Source: Thermococcaceae archaeon | GTDB taxonomy: Archaea; Methanobacteriota_B; Thermococci; Thermococcales; Thermococcaceae | DNA: 13,155 nt | NCBI GenBank assembly: GCA_027064745.1 | Contig: JAMOPD010000183.1 | Coordinates: forward strand, 1 to 13,155 | Reading direction: 5' to 3' | Part shown: positions 1 through 7,402 of the stretch, one piece after another | Position numbering within the stretch: the first letter of the stretch is position 1 | Layout of the letters: every line of letters begins with the position of its first letter | Notes under the pieces: generated by a model | The model's input: the letters and a program-made list of their open reading frames with translations, nothing else | What the model was told of the DNA's origin: nothing | Database searches by the model: none | Made by a program: the position numbers and the translations under genes

Positions 1-10
1 CTGGAGTTAG

Positions 11-26
11 AAAACCTTAATTAGGA
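11..26 (+). promoter_or_regulatory. Possible TATA/BRE element for alaS
   Basis: An A-rich stretch followed by CTTAATTAG lies about 40-50 bases before the likely alaS start at 66. This could be an archaeal BRE/TATA pair giving a short leader that contains the GGGGTGA ribosome binding site at 54-60. Only 10 bases precede it in the window, and the match to a TTTATA-type box is imperfect, so this is a weak call. Confidence 0.3.
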
Positions 27-65
27 GTGCTTCTTCTCTTAGGTCATCTCAAAGGGGTGATGATT

Positions 66-2816
66 ATGGGCATGGACATGACCACGAGAATGTTTAGAGA
101 GGAAGGCTGGGTGAGGAAGAAGTGCCCCAAGTGCGGCAAATACTTCTGGACGCTCGACCCGGACAGGGAAACCTGCGGAGACCCACCGTGTGACGAGTAT
201 CAGTTTATAGGAAAGCCCGGCATACCGAAGAAGTACACCCTCGACGAGATGCGCGAGAAGTTCCTGAGCTTCTTCGAGAAAAAGGGACATGGAAGGGTGA
301 AGCGCTATCCCGTTCTTCCGCGCTGGAGAGACGACGTCCTGCTCGTTGGAGCAAGCATAATGGACTTCCAGCCGTGGGTAATCAGCGGTGAGGCCGACCC
401 TCCAGCCAACCCGCTCACCATAAGCCAGCCCTCGATTCGCTTTACGGACATAGACAACGTCGGAATCACGGGCAGGCACTTCACTATTTTCGAGATGATG
501 GCCCACCACGCCTTCAACTACCCGGGGAAGCCGATTTACTGGATGGACGAGACGGTTGAGTTAGCTTTCGAGTTCTTCACAAAGGAACTCAAAATGAAGC
601 CCGAGGACATAACCTTCAAGGAGAACCCGTGGGCCGGCGGTGGAAACGCCGGGCCGGCCTTTGAGGTTCTCTACCGCGGTCTTGAGGTTGCTACCCTCGT
701 TTTCATGCAGTACAAGAAGGCGCCGAAAGACGCCGACCCGAGCCAGGTAGTGGAGATAAAGGGCGACTACTACGTCCCGATGGAGACGAAGGTAGTTGAC
801 ACCGGCTACGGCCTTGAGCGCCTCGTCTGGATGAGCCACGGAACGCCGACAGCTTACGACGCAGTTCTAAACTACGTCATCGAACCGCTCAAGAGGATGG
901 CCGGCGTCGAGAAGATCGACGAGCGCATTTTGATGGAGAACTCCCGCTTAGCTGGAATGTTCGACATCGAGGACATGGGCGATCTGCGCTATTTGAGGGA
1001 GCAGGTTGCCAAGCGCGTCGGAATAGGCGTTGAAGAACTTGAAAAGGCTGTTAGGCCCTACGAGCTCATCTACGCGATAGCTGACCACACCAAGGCTCTG
1101 ACCTTCATGCTCGCCGACGGTGTAATTCCCTCCAACGTGAAAGCCGGCTACCTCGCGCGCCTGCTAATTAGAAAGAGCATAAGACATCTGAGGGAGCTCG
1201 GCCTCGAAGTTCCGCTAGCTGAGATCGTCGCTATGCACATCAAGGAGCTCTCACCGACGTTCCCAGAGTTCAAGGAGATGGAGGATGTAATACTCGACAT
1301 AATCAACGTCGAGGAGAAGCGCTATGCAGAGACCCTTAAGAGGGGAAGCGACCTCGTCAGGAGAGAGGTAGCGAAGCTCAAGAAGAAGGGCATAAACGAG
1401 CTCCCGCTCGACAAGCTCATCCTGTTCTACGAGAGCCACGGCCTTACCCCTGAGATAGTGGCCGAGGTAGCCCAGAGGGAAGGAATAAAGGTCGAGATTC
1501 CGGACAACTTCTACACTCTCGTTGCAGAGCAGGCTGAAAAGGCTGGAAAAGAGGAGAAGAAGACTGCCGCTGAGTATGTCGTCGACTTCGAGCTCGTCAA
1601 GGATTTGCCTGACACGAGGACGCTCTACTACGAGGACCCCTTTATGAAGGAGTTCGACGCGGAGGTTCTCAAGGTCATAGACGACTGGGTCGTCCTCAAC
1701 CAGACCGCCTTCTACCCCGAAGGTGGCGGTCAGCCCTACGACACCGGAGTCCTCGAGGTGGACGGTGAGGAGGTTAGGGTTACCAACGTCCAGAAGGTCG
1801 GGAAGGTAATCCTCCACCGCGTTGATAAACCTGAGCTCTTCAAGCCCGGAGCGAAGGTTCACGGAAAGCTCGACTGGGACAGAAGGATACAGCACATGCG
1901 CCACCACACTGGAACGCACGTCCTCATGGGAGCTCTCGTCAGAGTCTTAGGAAAACACGTCTGGCAAGCTGGAAGTCAGCTCCACACCGACTGGGCCAGG
2001 CTGGATATAAGTCACTACAAGCGCATAACCGAGGAAGAACTTAGAGAAATCGAGCGCCTCGCCAACCGCGTCGTCATGGAGAACAGGAAGGTGACCTGGG
2101 AGTGGCTTCCGAGGACTGAAGCGGAGATGAAGTACGGCTTCCGCCTTTATCAGGGTGGCGTCGTCCCAGGAAGAACGATAAGGGTCGTTAAAATAGAGGA
2201 CTGGGACGTTCAGGCCTGCGGTGGAACGCACCTGCCGAACACCGGACTTATAGGCCCGATTAAGATTCTTAGAACTGAGAGAATCCAGGACGGCGTTGAG
2301 AGGATAATCTTCGCGGCGGGAGAAGCGGCAATCGACTGGATGCAGGAGACGGAGAGGTTGCTCAAGAAGACCGCCGAAATCTTCCGCGTTCCAGTGGAGA
2401 AGGTGCCAGAGACGGCGGAGAGGTTCTTCAACGAGTGGAAGGAAGCGAGGAAAGAGGTTGAGAAGCTCAGGAAGGAGCTGGCAAAGCTCCTCGTCTACGA
2501 GTTGGAGAACAAGGTCGAGAAGGTTGGCGATGTAGAGTTCATAGGCGGGGTCGTTGAGGGCACGATGGACGACCTCCGCGAGGCCGCCAACAGGCTCAGG
2601 AAGGAGAAGAGGGTTGTAGTCCTCATCAGCAGGGAGGGCCACTTTGTCGTTGCCGTTGGCGATGGCCTTGACCTTAAGGCTGGGGAGCTGGCGAAAATAA
2701 TAACCTCCGTCGCTGGCGGTGGCGGTGGCGGAAGGAAAGAACTTGCCCAGGGCAGGATAAAGAACCCGCTGAAGGCAGAGGAGGCGATAGAGGAGGTCAA
2801 GAAGAGGCTCGGGTGA
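66..2816 (+). CDS. alaS: Alanyl-tRNA synthetase, archaeal type
   Basis: This cytoplasmic enzyme charges tRNA-Ala with alanine and hydrolyses mischarged Ser/Gly-tRNA-Ala. The protein is 916 residues, the size I expect for Thermococcales. An archaeal N-terminal Cys cluster is visible (C20, C23, C37, C42), followed by the class II catalytic core, whose motifs include [13 protein letters not shown] and the [11 protein letters not shown] segment. The editing domain carries the metal-binding motifs HMRHHTGTH (H610, H614, H618) and CGGTH (C718, H722). The C-terminal DHHA1-like part has a glycine run followed by RKELAQGR. The frame is open further upstream to 27, but GGGGTGA at 54-60 fits ATG66, and [10 protein letters not shown] resembles family N-termini; ATG72 is a possible alternative. 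The gene is intact, GC-rich and probably monocistronic, and it anchors the native chromosomal background. Confidence 0.97.
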   Translation: MGMDMTTRMFREEGWVRKKCPKCGKYFWTLDPDRETCGDPPCDEYQFIGKPGIPKKYTLDEMREKFLSFFEKKGHGRVKRYPVLPRWRDDVLLVGASIMDFQPWVISGEADPPANPLTISQPSIRFTDIDNVGITGRHFTIFEMMAHHAFNYPGKPIYWMDETVELAFEFFTKELKMKPEDITFKENPWAGGGNAGPAFEVLYRGLEVATLVFMQYKKAPKDADPSQVVEIKGDYYVPMETKVVDTGYGLERLVWMSHGTPTAYDAVLNYVIEPLKRMAGVEKIDERILMENSRLAGMFDIEDMGDLRYLREQVAKRVGIGVEELEKAVRPYELIYAIADHTKALTFMLADGVIPSNVKAGYLARLLIRKSIRHLRELGLEVPLAEIVAMHIKELSPTFPEFKEMEDVILDIINVEEKRYAETLKRGSDLVRREVAKLKKKGINELPLDKLILFYESHGLTPEIVAEVAQREGIKVEIPDNFYTLVAEQAEKAGKEEKKTAAEYVVDFELVKDLPDTRTLYYEDPFMKEFDAEVLKVIDDWVVLNQTAFYPEGGGQPYDTGVLEVDGEEVRVTNVQKVGKVILHRVDKPELFKPGAKVHGKLDWDRRIQHMRHHTGTHVLMGALVRVLGKHVWQAGSQLHTDWARLDISHYKRITEEELREIERLANRVVMENRKVTWEWLPRTEAEMKYGFRLYQGGVVPGRTIRVVKIEDWDVQACGGTHLPNTGLIGPIKILRTERIQDGVERIIFAAGEAAIDWMQETERLLKKTAEIFRVPVEKVPETAERFFNEWKEARKEVEKLRKELAKLLVYELENKVEKVGDVEFIGGVVEGTMDDLREAANRLRKEKRVVVLISREGHFVVAVGDGLDLKAGELAKIITSVAGGGGGGRKELAQGRIKNPLKAEEAIEEVKKRLG

Positions 2817-2849
2817 GCCTTGGTGAATGTCCTTTGAGAAGCCGTTATC

Positions 2850-2857
2850 TTTTTAAA
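2850..2857 (+). promoter_or_regulatory. TATA box for the ABC-2 transporter operon
   Basis: TTTTTAAA lies about 28 bases before ATG2885 in a 68-base intergenic gap. With transcription starting about 25 bases downstream, the transcript would be leaderless or nearly so. This fits the lack of a clear GGTGA site before that ATG. Confidence 0.5.
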
Positions 2858-2884
2858 TCCCCTCTCTAACTTTTCTCGGTTGAA

Positions 2885-3681
2885 ATGAGGGACGGCCTTA
2901 GAATAGTCCGCGAGTTCTTCGAGGTTCAGAGGGAGGTCTTTTTCAGCTACCGCTGGGATGTGGTCAGCTATCTGATAGGCCTTCTAATCCAGGTTGCGGT
3001 GATAGGGATATTCGCCAGCCTGGTGACTATAAATGCGAACATCGAGCAGTACGGGGCAGACTCTTTCCTCCAGTTCTTTCTGATAGGCTTCATCGTGCAC
3101 AACATAATATTCCTTCCGCGGGGCAGCCTTTCCAAGCTCCTGATTGGGAAGAGCTTCTCAATGCTCTACGCCTCTCCAGCAGGAATGGTGGCGATCTTCG
3201 TGGGGATAAACGCTTGGAACGTCGTCTGGAGCCTTATGATAATGGGTCTGATAACGGCAGTCTTCGTTCTCTTCTACGGCTTGGTCATACACATCAACCT
3301 CGGTGCTTTGCTTGTTATCCTTGCGGGCTTCACCCTCACTTTCGCCCTTGAACTTTTTTCGGCGGGCTTTCGGGCCGCAACTAAAGCCAGACAGGACCCC
3401 ATAAACTGGTTTCTGAACCTCACGTCTCAGCTCGTTAGTGGTCTTTACTTTCCACCCCAAGTTCTCCCTTGGTGGCTCCAGCCTATCTCCAAAATACACC
3501 CTGAGAGATACATCCTTGAAATGGCCAGGCTGACGATGGGTGGGGTTATTCAGTGTCTCAGATATGGCCGAGCTTCGTGAACCTTGCAATTACGACCGGC
3601 GTCATGCTCTTCCTAGGGGTGGCGATGTTTAAGTGGGGTGTCAGAAAGGCAATGCAGCTGGGTACCCTCGGGCACGTGTGA
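2885..3681 (+). pseudogene. ABC-2 type transporter permease, one frameshift
   Basis: This is the membrane subunit of an ABC-2 exporter. The first frame (2885 to 3582) encodes a protein with a cytoplasmic N-terminus (REFFEVQREVFFSYRWD) and about five hydrophobic segments. Near its end is the typical periplasmic-loop region, LYFPPQVLPWWLQPISKIHP. At 3542-3545 (GGGG after GGT) the frame is lost and the first reading ends in an unfamily-like IQCLRYGRAS. The -1 frame continues as GYSVSQIWPSFVNLAITTG, then a last membrane helix and KWGVRKAMQLGTLGHV, stopping at 3681. The joined product would be about 265 residues, normal for the family. The stop is followed directly by the ribosome binding site and start of the partner ATPase at 3691. 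The simplest reading is loss of one G. A sequencing error or a programmed -1 slip cannot be excluded. The substrate is unknown. Confidence 0.8.
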
Positions 3682-3690
3682 GGTGGTCAG

Positions 3691-4731
3691 ATGATAGAAG
3701 CAGAGCATCTCACTAAGTACTATCCACCCCCTTTCAGGGGCTTCTTCGATCTGGGTAGCCTTCGTGATTTTCTCGGAAAGCCCAGGGAAGAGATTCCAGC
3801 CCTCATAGACCTGAGCTTCCGGGTGAGGGAGGGGGAGATATTCGGCCTCCTCGGTCCCAACGGCGCGGGAAAGACAACACTCTGTAAAATCGCCAACGGC
3901 CTCCTCGAGCCGAGTTCGGGGAGGCTCCTCATAGACGGTCACGACAGCTTTAGGGAGCACGGCAAAGTTGCGAGCAAGATGTTCACGGTTTTCACTGGCG
4001 AGAGGGATATGTGGGGCATATTCCAGTGGCGCTTGAGCGTTCATCGGAACCTTAAGTTCATCGCGAGGTTGTGGAAGGTCCCTGAGGGTGAGATAGGGGA
4101 GCGCATAGAGTACGCGCTCAAGCTACTGAACCTGTGGGAGAAAAGGGACGAATGGTACCAGAAGCTTTCTGCAGGAATGAAGCAAAAGGTTTACATCGCT
4201 TCCGCCCTTGTGGTAAGACCGAAGTATCTCATACTCGACGAGCCAACGGTCTTCCTTGACGTCATAACCAAGAGCGAGATACATGACGCAATATTAACCT
4301 TAGTCCGTGACTTTGGGACAACGGTTATCCTTACTACCCACGACCTTCAGGAGGCGGAGAAGCTGAGTGACAGGGTTCTGCTCTTCAACAAGAGGCCTAT
4401 TCTGGAGGGAAAGCCCGAGGAGATAAGCAGGAAGCTTGGGGTTCCAGTTGATAAGAAGGTTGTTGCTCTGGTGGAGGGAAAATTCGACTGCAACTGGGAA
4501 GGTTATGTAAAGTGTGCCTTTAAGAACGGCTACACTCACGTCGTAGCGTACCTTGAAGTTGAGGAAGTTGATGAGTTCGTGAGGTTTCTATCCTCCAAAG
4601 GTGCCCTTCAGATTAAGGTGGAGGACCTATCACTTGAGGACGTGTTTTTACTTATTTTAATAATAGGTTATTTGGGGGATGATGATTTTTCGTGGAATTT
4701 CTGTAAATTTGTTGATGGTAATAACCTATAA
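3691..4731 (+). CDS. ABC transporter ATPase, altered C-terminus
   Basis: This cytoplasmic ATPase is the partner of the permease at 2885-3681. ATG3691 follows GAGGTGGT at 3680-3687. The protein has Walker A GPNGAGKT (55-62), a variant signature LSAGMKQK (159-166), Walker B LILDEPT (D183, E184) and switch histidine H217 in TTHD. The region around residues 10-36 (PPPFRGFFDLGSLRDFLGKP) extends the usual N-terminus, as in Nat/ABC-2 ATPases preceded by an amphipathic insert. The usual C-terminal motif VEDLSLEDVFL ends at residue 320. The last 26 residues (LILIIGYLGDD...) come from AT-rich DNA and do not resemble the family. Adding one base in the T run at about 4644-4648 would instead give a short tail, TYFNNRLFGG, stopping at 4682. 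Either the tail is frameshifted or the gene was truncated by foreign DNA. The catalytic core is intact. Confidence 0.85.
   Translation: MIEAEHLTKYYPPPFRGFFDLGSLRDFLGKPREEIPALIDLSFRVREGEIFGLLGPNGAGKTTLCKIANGLLEPSSGRLLIDGHDSFREHGKVASKMFTVFTGERDMWGIFQWRLSVHRNLKFIARLWKVPEGEIGERIEYALKLLNLWEKRDEWYQKLSAGMKQKVYIASALVVRPKYLILDEPTVFLDVITKSEIHDAILTLVRDFGTTVILTTHDLQEAEKLSDRVLLFNKRPILEGKPEEISRKLGVPVDKKVVALVEGKFDCNWEGYVKCAFKNGYTHVVAYLEVEEVDEFVRFLSSKGALQIKVEDLSLEDVFLLILIIGYLGDDDFSWNFCKFVDGNNL
4663..4729. repeat. 10-bp inverted repeat at the AT-rich junction
   Basis: ATAGGTTATT at 4663-4672 and its exact reverse complement AATAACCTAT at 4720-4729 are separated by 47 bases. The repeat sits where GC-rich transporter sequence changes to AT-rich sequence, and where two converging genes end. 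The right arm covers the stop codon of the minus-strand oxidoreductase. It could be a transcript-end structure shared by converging genes or the remnant of an insertion. At this length in AT-rich DNA it could also be chance. Confidence 0.5.
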
Positions 4732-5670
4732 TGGATTTTTGGAGCTTCTGAAGTATTCTCTTATGAATACCTCTCTCAGATGGGGTGGTGCTTTTAGGAG
4801 GGCTTCGACTAGTTGTTTTTGAAAGTTGATTTGCTGGGGAACTCCGGTTTTTTCAAACTCTTCTTTGAATGGTTTTCCATACTTTATAGACCTGAAGAGA
4901 TCATGGGAGGAAATTATGGAGGGTCTTATTCCTTCGCCAGTTAGGGGGTACACTGCCCCCAGCGCCTCTCCTATAACTGGATACCTAAAATTGTCCAACT
5001 CCTCTTTTATGCCTCCGGCATAAATGTGTGCGCCTTCTTTTCTTTCAATTTTTGTGTATCTAAAACGCTCATCATTTTTAATGAAAGAGTCAAGTCTCGC
5101 TTTCAATTCCTCATGGCTTAAAAATCCTCCAATGCCCACATCTGCTTTATTTCCTCGTGGGAATACCCAGATGTAGCCGACGAAATCAGTGTAAAACCTA
5201 ATTTCTATAATACCATCTTCGATTTTGGCATCTTTAAGTATATATTTGGTACGTCAGAAACTTCCACTTGCTTTCATTATGAAACATGCTTCCTGTTGCA
5301 ATCACAGTGATATCACCGTCTCTCGTTCTTAGTTCTGGCTCTTGTCCCTTAAATTTGATGGATTTGCCTAGTTTAACGTCCACTCCATCCAAAAGCCATT
5401 TAATGAATGATGGTTTGTTGAGTATATACCCCTGCGGTAATCTTTGATAATTTTCACTCAGTAGCTTATTGTTAAGATATATCTTTTGTCCATATATCTT
5501 GTTGTTTAAAATGACTTCCTCTGGAATTTTTTTCAAACTTCTTGGAACTGCCCAAGCACAGGGTTTTGCTCCAGGTGATTTCCTATTTCATAACCTCTTA
5601 CTTTAAATTCATCTTTAAGGTAGTAAGCTAAAGATGCCCCTGCCGGTCCTACACCAACTATGTGAATCAT
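4726..5670 (-). pseudogene. Geranylgeranyl reductase-family FAD oxidoreductase, frameshifted
   Basis: This is a broken gene for a flavoprotein related to archaeal geranylgeranyl reductases, which saturate isoprenoid chains of membrane lipids. Reading leftward from ATG at 5670, the N-terminus MIHIVGVGPAGASLAYYL is a Rossmann FAD-binding motif (GxGPAGAS). The frame is lost at about 5563-5575. Restoring one base gives GAKPCAWAVPRSLKKIPEE, the Cys-containing motif I expect after the dinucleotide fold. The next piece (to 5234) includes RDGDITVIATGS, the second FAD contact. A second disruption at about 5235-5270 precedes FYTDFVGYIWVFPRGNKADV and the C-terminal GEALGAVYPLTGEGIRPS, a typical flavin-binding motif. 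The joined length is about 315 residues, somewhat short for the family. It is divergent from the RiPP genes and AT-rich like them, so it may have arrived with them. Its true substrate is unknown. Confidence 0.8.
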
Positions 5671-5783
5671 TGACATCACTTATTCTAATTTGGACAAATA
5701 ACTTATTAATTAAGTTTTTGCTAAACCTTTTGCCAGTATGACACAAGGAAAAAAGATTTTCAGCATACTTACAACATTAAGAG
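5671..5783 (-). promoter_or_regulatory. Divergent intergenic region, promoter for the flavoprotein gene
   Basis: The start of the minus-strand flavoprotein is preceded, on its strand, by AAGTGATG, a reasonable ribosome binding site. Further upstream is the AT-only element TTAATTAATAAG (about 5701-5713 on the plus strand), which could act as its TATA box. The rest of this stretch is AT-rich. I see no RNA gene or clear operator repeat in it. Confidence 0.4.
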
Positions 5784-5798
5784 CGAAAAAATTAAATA
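5784..5798 (+). promoter_or_regulatory. BRE/TATA promoter of the RiPP operon
   Basis: CGAAAAAA (5784-5791) followed by ATTAAATA (5791-5798) fits an archaeal BRE plus TATA box. Transcription would start near 5820. This gives a leader of about 30 bases holding the ribosome binding site GGAGGTGAT at 5835-5843, five bases before the precursor ATG at 5849. It is the only convincing promoter for the plus-strand genes that follow. Confidence 0.6.
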
Positions 5799-5848
5799 CG
5801 ATATAGTGACTAATATGAAACGCAAAAACTTAATGGAGGTGATGTATA

Positions 5849-5935
5849 ATGGAGTACGAAGCACCGAAGATCGAGGCGGTAGAAAATGGAGTGGAGCCAT
5901 ATGGAATGGATATTCATATCCACTGTCCTAGTTAG
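5849..5935 (+). CDS. Candidate RiPP precursor peptide, 28 residues
   Basis: This short gene has a very strong ribosome binding site (GGAGGTGAT) with ideal spacing to ATG5849. Residues 1-14 are MEYEAPKIEAVENG and residues 15-28 are VEPYGMDIHIHCPS. The acidic first half contains Tyr3-x2-Pro6-x-Ile8 and Gly14. This resembles the YxxPxL...G leader element that PqqD-like RRE domains bind in lasso-peptide systems. The second half would hold the core, with Tyr18, Gly19, Met20, Asp21, His23, His25 and a single Cys26. Its position, first in the operon and 47 bases before a radical SAM enzyme and then a PqqD-like protein, supports a modified-peptide precursor. No family is recognised. The modification and cleavage site are unknown. 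It has no signal peptide. Confidence 0.75.
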   Translation: MEYEAPKIEAVENGVEPYGMDIHIHCPS

Positions 5936-5970
5936 TTATTTAATAATTCTCCTTTCATCTTTCTAGGGTA
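5936..5970 (+). promoter_or_regulatory. Pyrimidine-rich spacer, possible attenuator
   Basis: Between the precursor stop and the ribosome binding site of the radical SAM gene lies a T/C-rich run (TTCTCCTTTCATCTTTCT, about 5947-5964). Archaeal polymerase terminates at U-rich transcript stretches. Partial termination here would give more precursor mRNA than enzyme mRNA, a common arrangement in RiPP operons. The flanking CCTAG (5927-5931) and CTAGG (5963-5967) form only a weak inverted repeat. The function is inferred. Confidence 0.35.
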
Positions 5971-5982
5971 GAGGTGGTAAAA

Positions 5983-7146
5983 ATGTCCACACTGACGCTA
6001 TATTGGGATTTAACCTATAAATGTAACCTCAATTGCATTCATTGCTCCGCATCTGAGTATAGAAACAGAAGGTTTATTCAGAGTTTGCTTGAAATGCTAG
6101 GAAGTCCTAAAAACTCTAGAGAGTTAAGATACAGAGATATTGTAGAATTCCTAGGTATTTTAAATAGCGATTCACGTGTTTTTGAAGTGTTTATATCACC
6201 CCAGCGTGGTGAATCTACAATTCATCAGGATTTTTTGAAAATTTGGAATGAATTGTCCACAATTGACAATATAAAGAAACTTTCGCTAATGACAAATGGA
6301 GTCATACTTTACAAATACCTTAAAGCTATGAACCTAGAAAAAACAAAAAATGTTAACATTAGTATAGATGGGGGAGATGAAATTCACGATAAAATTCGGG
6401 GAAAAGGCACGTTTAGGAGAGTTCTTAAGTCTCTTGTAGCGGTGGATGAGATAAAGAGGGATGAACCCGATTTTTATCTCCAGGTAAATTTTGTTCTCAA
6501 CAAGATAAATGCAGATTCCTTGAGCAAATTATTTTATCTTCTGAAAGACTTGAGTATTAAGAATATCCTTGTCAATGTGATCCCGGTCATTTTAATTAGA
6601 GGAAATGCAAAAGTTAATAGGCGACTACTCTCCATCCCATTCGATGAAATTATAGATAACATATCCAAGGCGTATCTGGATTTTAAAGAAATCAATAAAA
6701 GAAGAAAAGCCAATGGGCTATATCCTTTAAAACTTAGATTCGATTTTTCCCCCAAACAGTATTTTATCCTTCTAAATCGAATGAAAAATTTTAGTGCCTC
6801 TACACTGATGTTTCCCCACAAAACCCAATGCAAAGCTAAAAGCAAACAAATGATATATATAACTCCATACGGAAATCTGCTCCCTTGTGGGCATTTTGCA
6901 GAACCGGAGGTACTCAATGTATTTTATAAGGATATGGGAAGAGAATTTCCTCCTCATGTCTTTCATATTGAGAGTATAGATGAGATTATTCAATCCAAAT
7001 TTTTTGTCAATGCGAGAGACTGGATTGAACAAGTGAAGAAACTAGTACTGAGCAGGCACCCATGTGCCTCCTGTCCATTCAGAGGATCGTGTAATGTATG
7101 TGAAATATACTCGTATATCTGGGGGGTTCCCGATGAGAAGATTTAA
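5983..7146 (+). CDS. Radical SAM/SPASM peptide-modifying enzyme
   Basis: This 387-residue radical SAM enzyme is likely to modify the 28-residue peptide encoded just upstream. The start is ATG5983, preceded by GAGGTGGT at 5971-5978; the in-frame GTG at 5974 lies inside that site. The SAM-cleaving 4Fe-4S motif CNLNCIHC (C14, C18, C21) sits almost at the N-terminus. The usual GGEP motif appears as RGEST (75-79). SIDGGDEIHDKIRGKG at 127-142 is the typical strand-4 region. The C-terminal SPASM domain has C283 with GNLLPC (C302) and the cluster C361-x2-C364-x5-C370-x2-C373, likely to bind one or two further Fe-S clusters. There is no built-in RRE; that role falls to the next gene. Related enzymes form thioether, C-C or other cross-links, or maturation products such as PQQ and mycofactocin. 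The reaction here cannot be told from sequence. It is AT-rich and intact. Confidence 0.92.
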   Translation: MSTLTLYWDLTYKCNLNCIHCSASEYRNRRFIQSLLEMLGSPKNSRELRYRDIVEFLGILNSDSRVFEVFISPQRGESTIHQDFLKIWNELSTIDNIKKLSLMTNGVILYKYLKAMNLEKTKNVNISIDGGDEIHDKIRGKGTFRRVLKSLVAVDEIKRDEPDFYLQVNFVLNKINADSLSKLFYLLKDLSIKNILVNVIPVILIRGNAKVNRRLLSIPFDEIIDNISKAYLDFKEINKRRKANGLYPLKLRFDFSPKQYFILLNRMKNFSASTLMFPHKTQCKAKSKQMIYITPYGNLLPCGHFAEPEVLNVFYKDMGREFPPHVFHIESIDEIIQSKFFVNARDWIEQVKKLVLSRHPCASCPFRGSCNVCEIYSYIWGVPDEKI

Positions 7147-7402
7147 ATTAAAGTTCGGATGGGTATTAACGGAAGATGGATATTTGATAAACTTAACTAG
7201 GGGAGATGAAATTTACAAGCTCAATAGCGTGGGTAAGGAGATATTGAGCTTAATATCGGAAAATAAGTCAGAAACAGAAATATGCAAAGCCATGTCGAGG
7301 AAGTATAATGTTTCTTTGGATGTTGTTATGGACGACTTTAAGTCGTTTATTACAAAACTCGTAGACCTTGGGGCTGTAGAGGTGGTAGAAAATGAAAAAT
7401 AA
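7133..7402 (+). CDS. PqqD-like peptide recognition (RRE) protein
   Basis: This 89-residue protein has the PqqD fold pattern: DGYLINLTRGDEIYKLNSVGKEILSLI (residues 15-41), then SETEICKAMSRKYNV (46-60) and VMDDFKSFITKLVDLGAVEVV (65-85). PqqD-type proteins bind the leader of a precursor peptide and hand it to a radical SAM enzyme. ATG7133 follows a GGGGGGTT stretch at 7121-7128 and overlaps the end of the radical SAM gene by 14 bases, suggesting coupled translation. The frame is open upstream to 7064, but that part lies inside the SPASM domain and is not PqqD-like. Its likely ligand is the YEAPKI segment of the upstream peptide. Confidence 0.88.
   Translation: MRRFKLKFGWVLTEDGYLINLTRGDEIYKLNSVGKEILSLISENKSETEICKAMSRKYNVSLDVVMDDFKSFITKLVDLGAVEVVENEK

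Noticed and set aside
27..65. Upstream ATG at 27 as the alaS start
   Set aside because: GGGGTGA at 54-60 fits ATG66, and the extra 13 residues ([13 protein letters not shown]) are not family-like.
39..2800. Several long minus-strand open frames opposite alaS
   Set aside because: They mirror GC-rich codon structure of a certain gene, have low-complexity Leu/Ser/Pro-rich translations and lack ribosome binding sites or family motifs.
4826..5023. Plus-strand 65-residue open frame
   Set aside because: It lies opposite the well-supported C-terminal part of the flavoprotein and shows no ribosome binding site or motif.
5833..5920. Alternative ATGs at 5833 and 5842 for the small gene
   Set aside because: They read a different frame and overlap the GGAGGTGAT site that fits ATG5849; their product has no relation to RRE leader patterns.
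7064..7132. Longer N-terminus for the PqqD-like protein
   Set aside because: This part overlaps the SPASM cysteine region of the radical SAM gene and adds non-PqqD sequence; ATG7133 gives the normal family length.
5849..7402. Classical PQQ, mycofactocin or lasso-peptide pathway
   Set aside because: The precursor lacks the PqqA Glu-x3-Tyr core and a C-terminal Val-Tyr as in mycofactocin, and no lasso cyclase, leader protease or PqqC/MftD-type enzyme is present.
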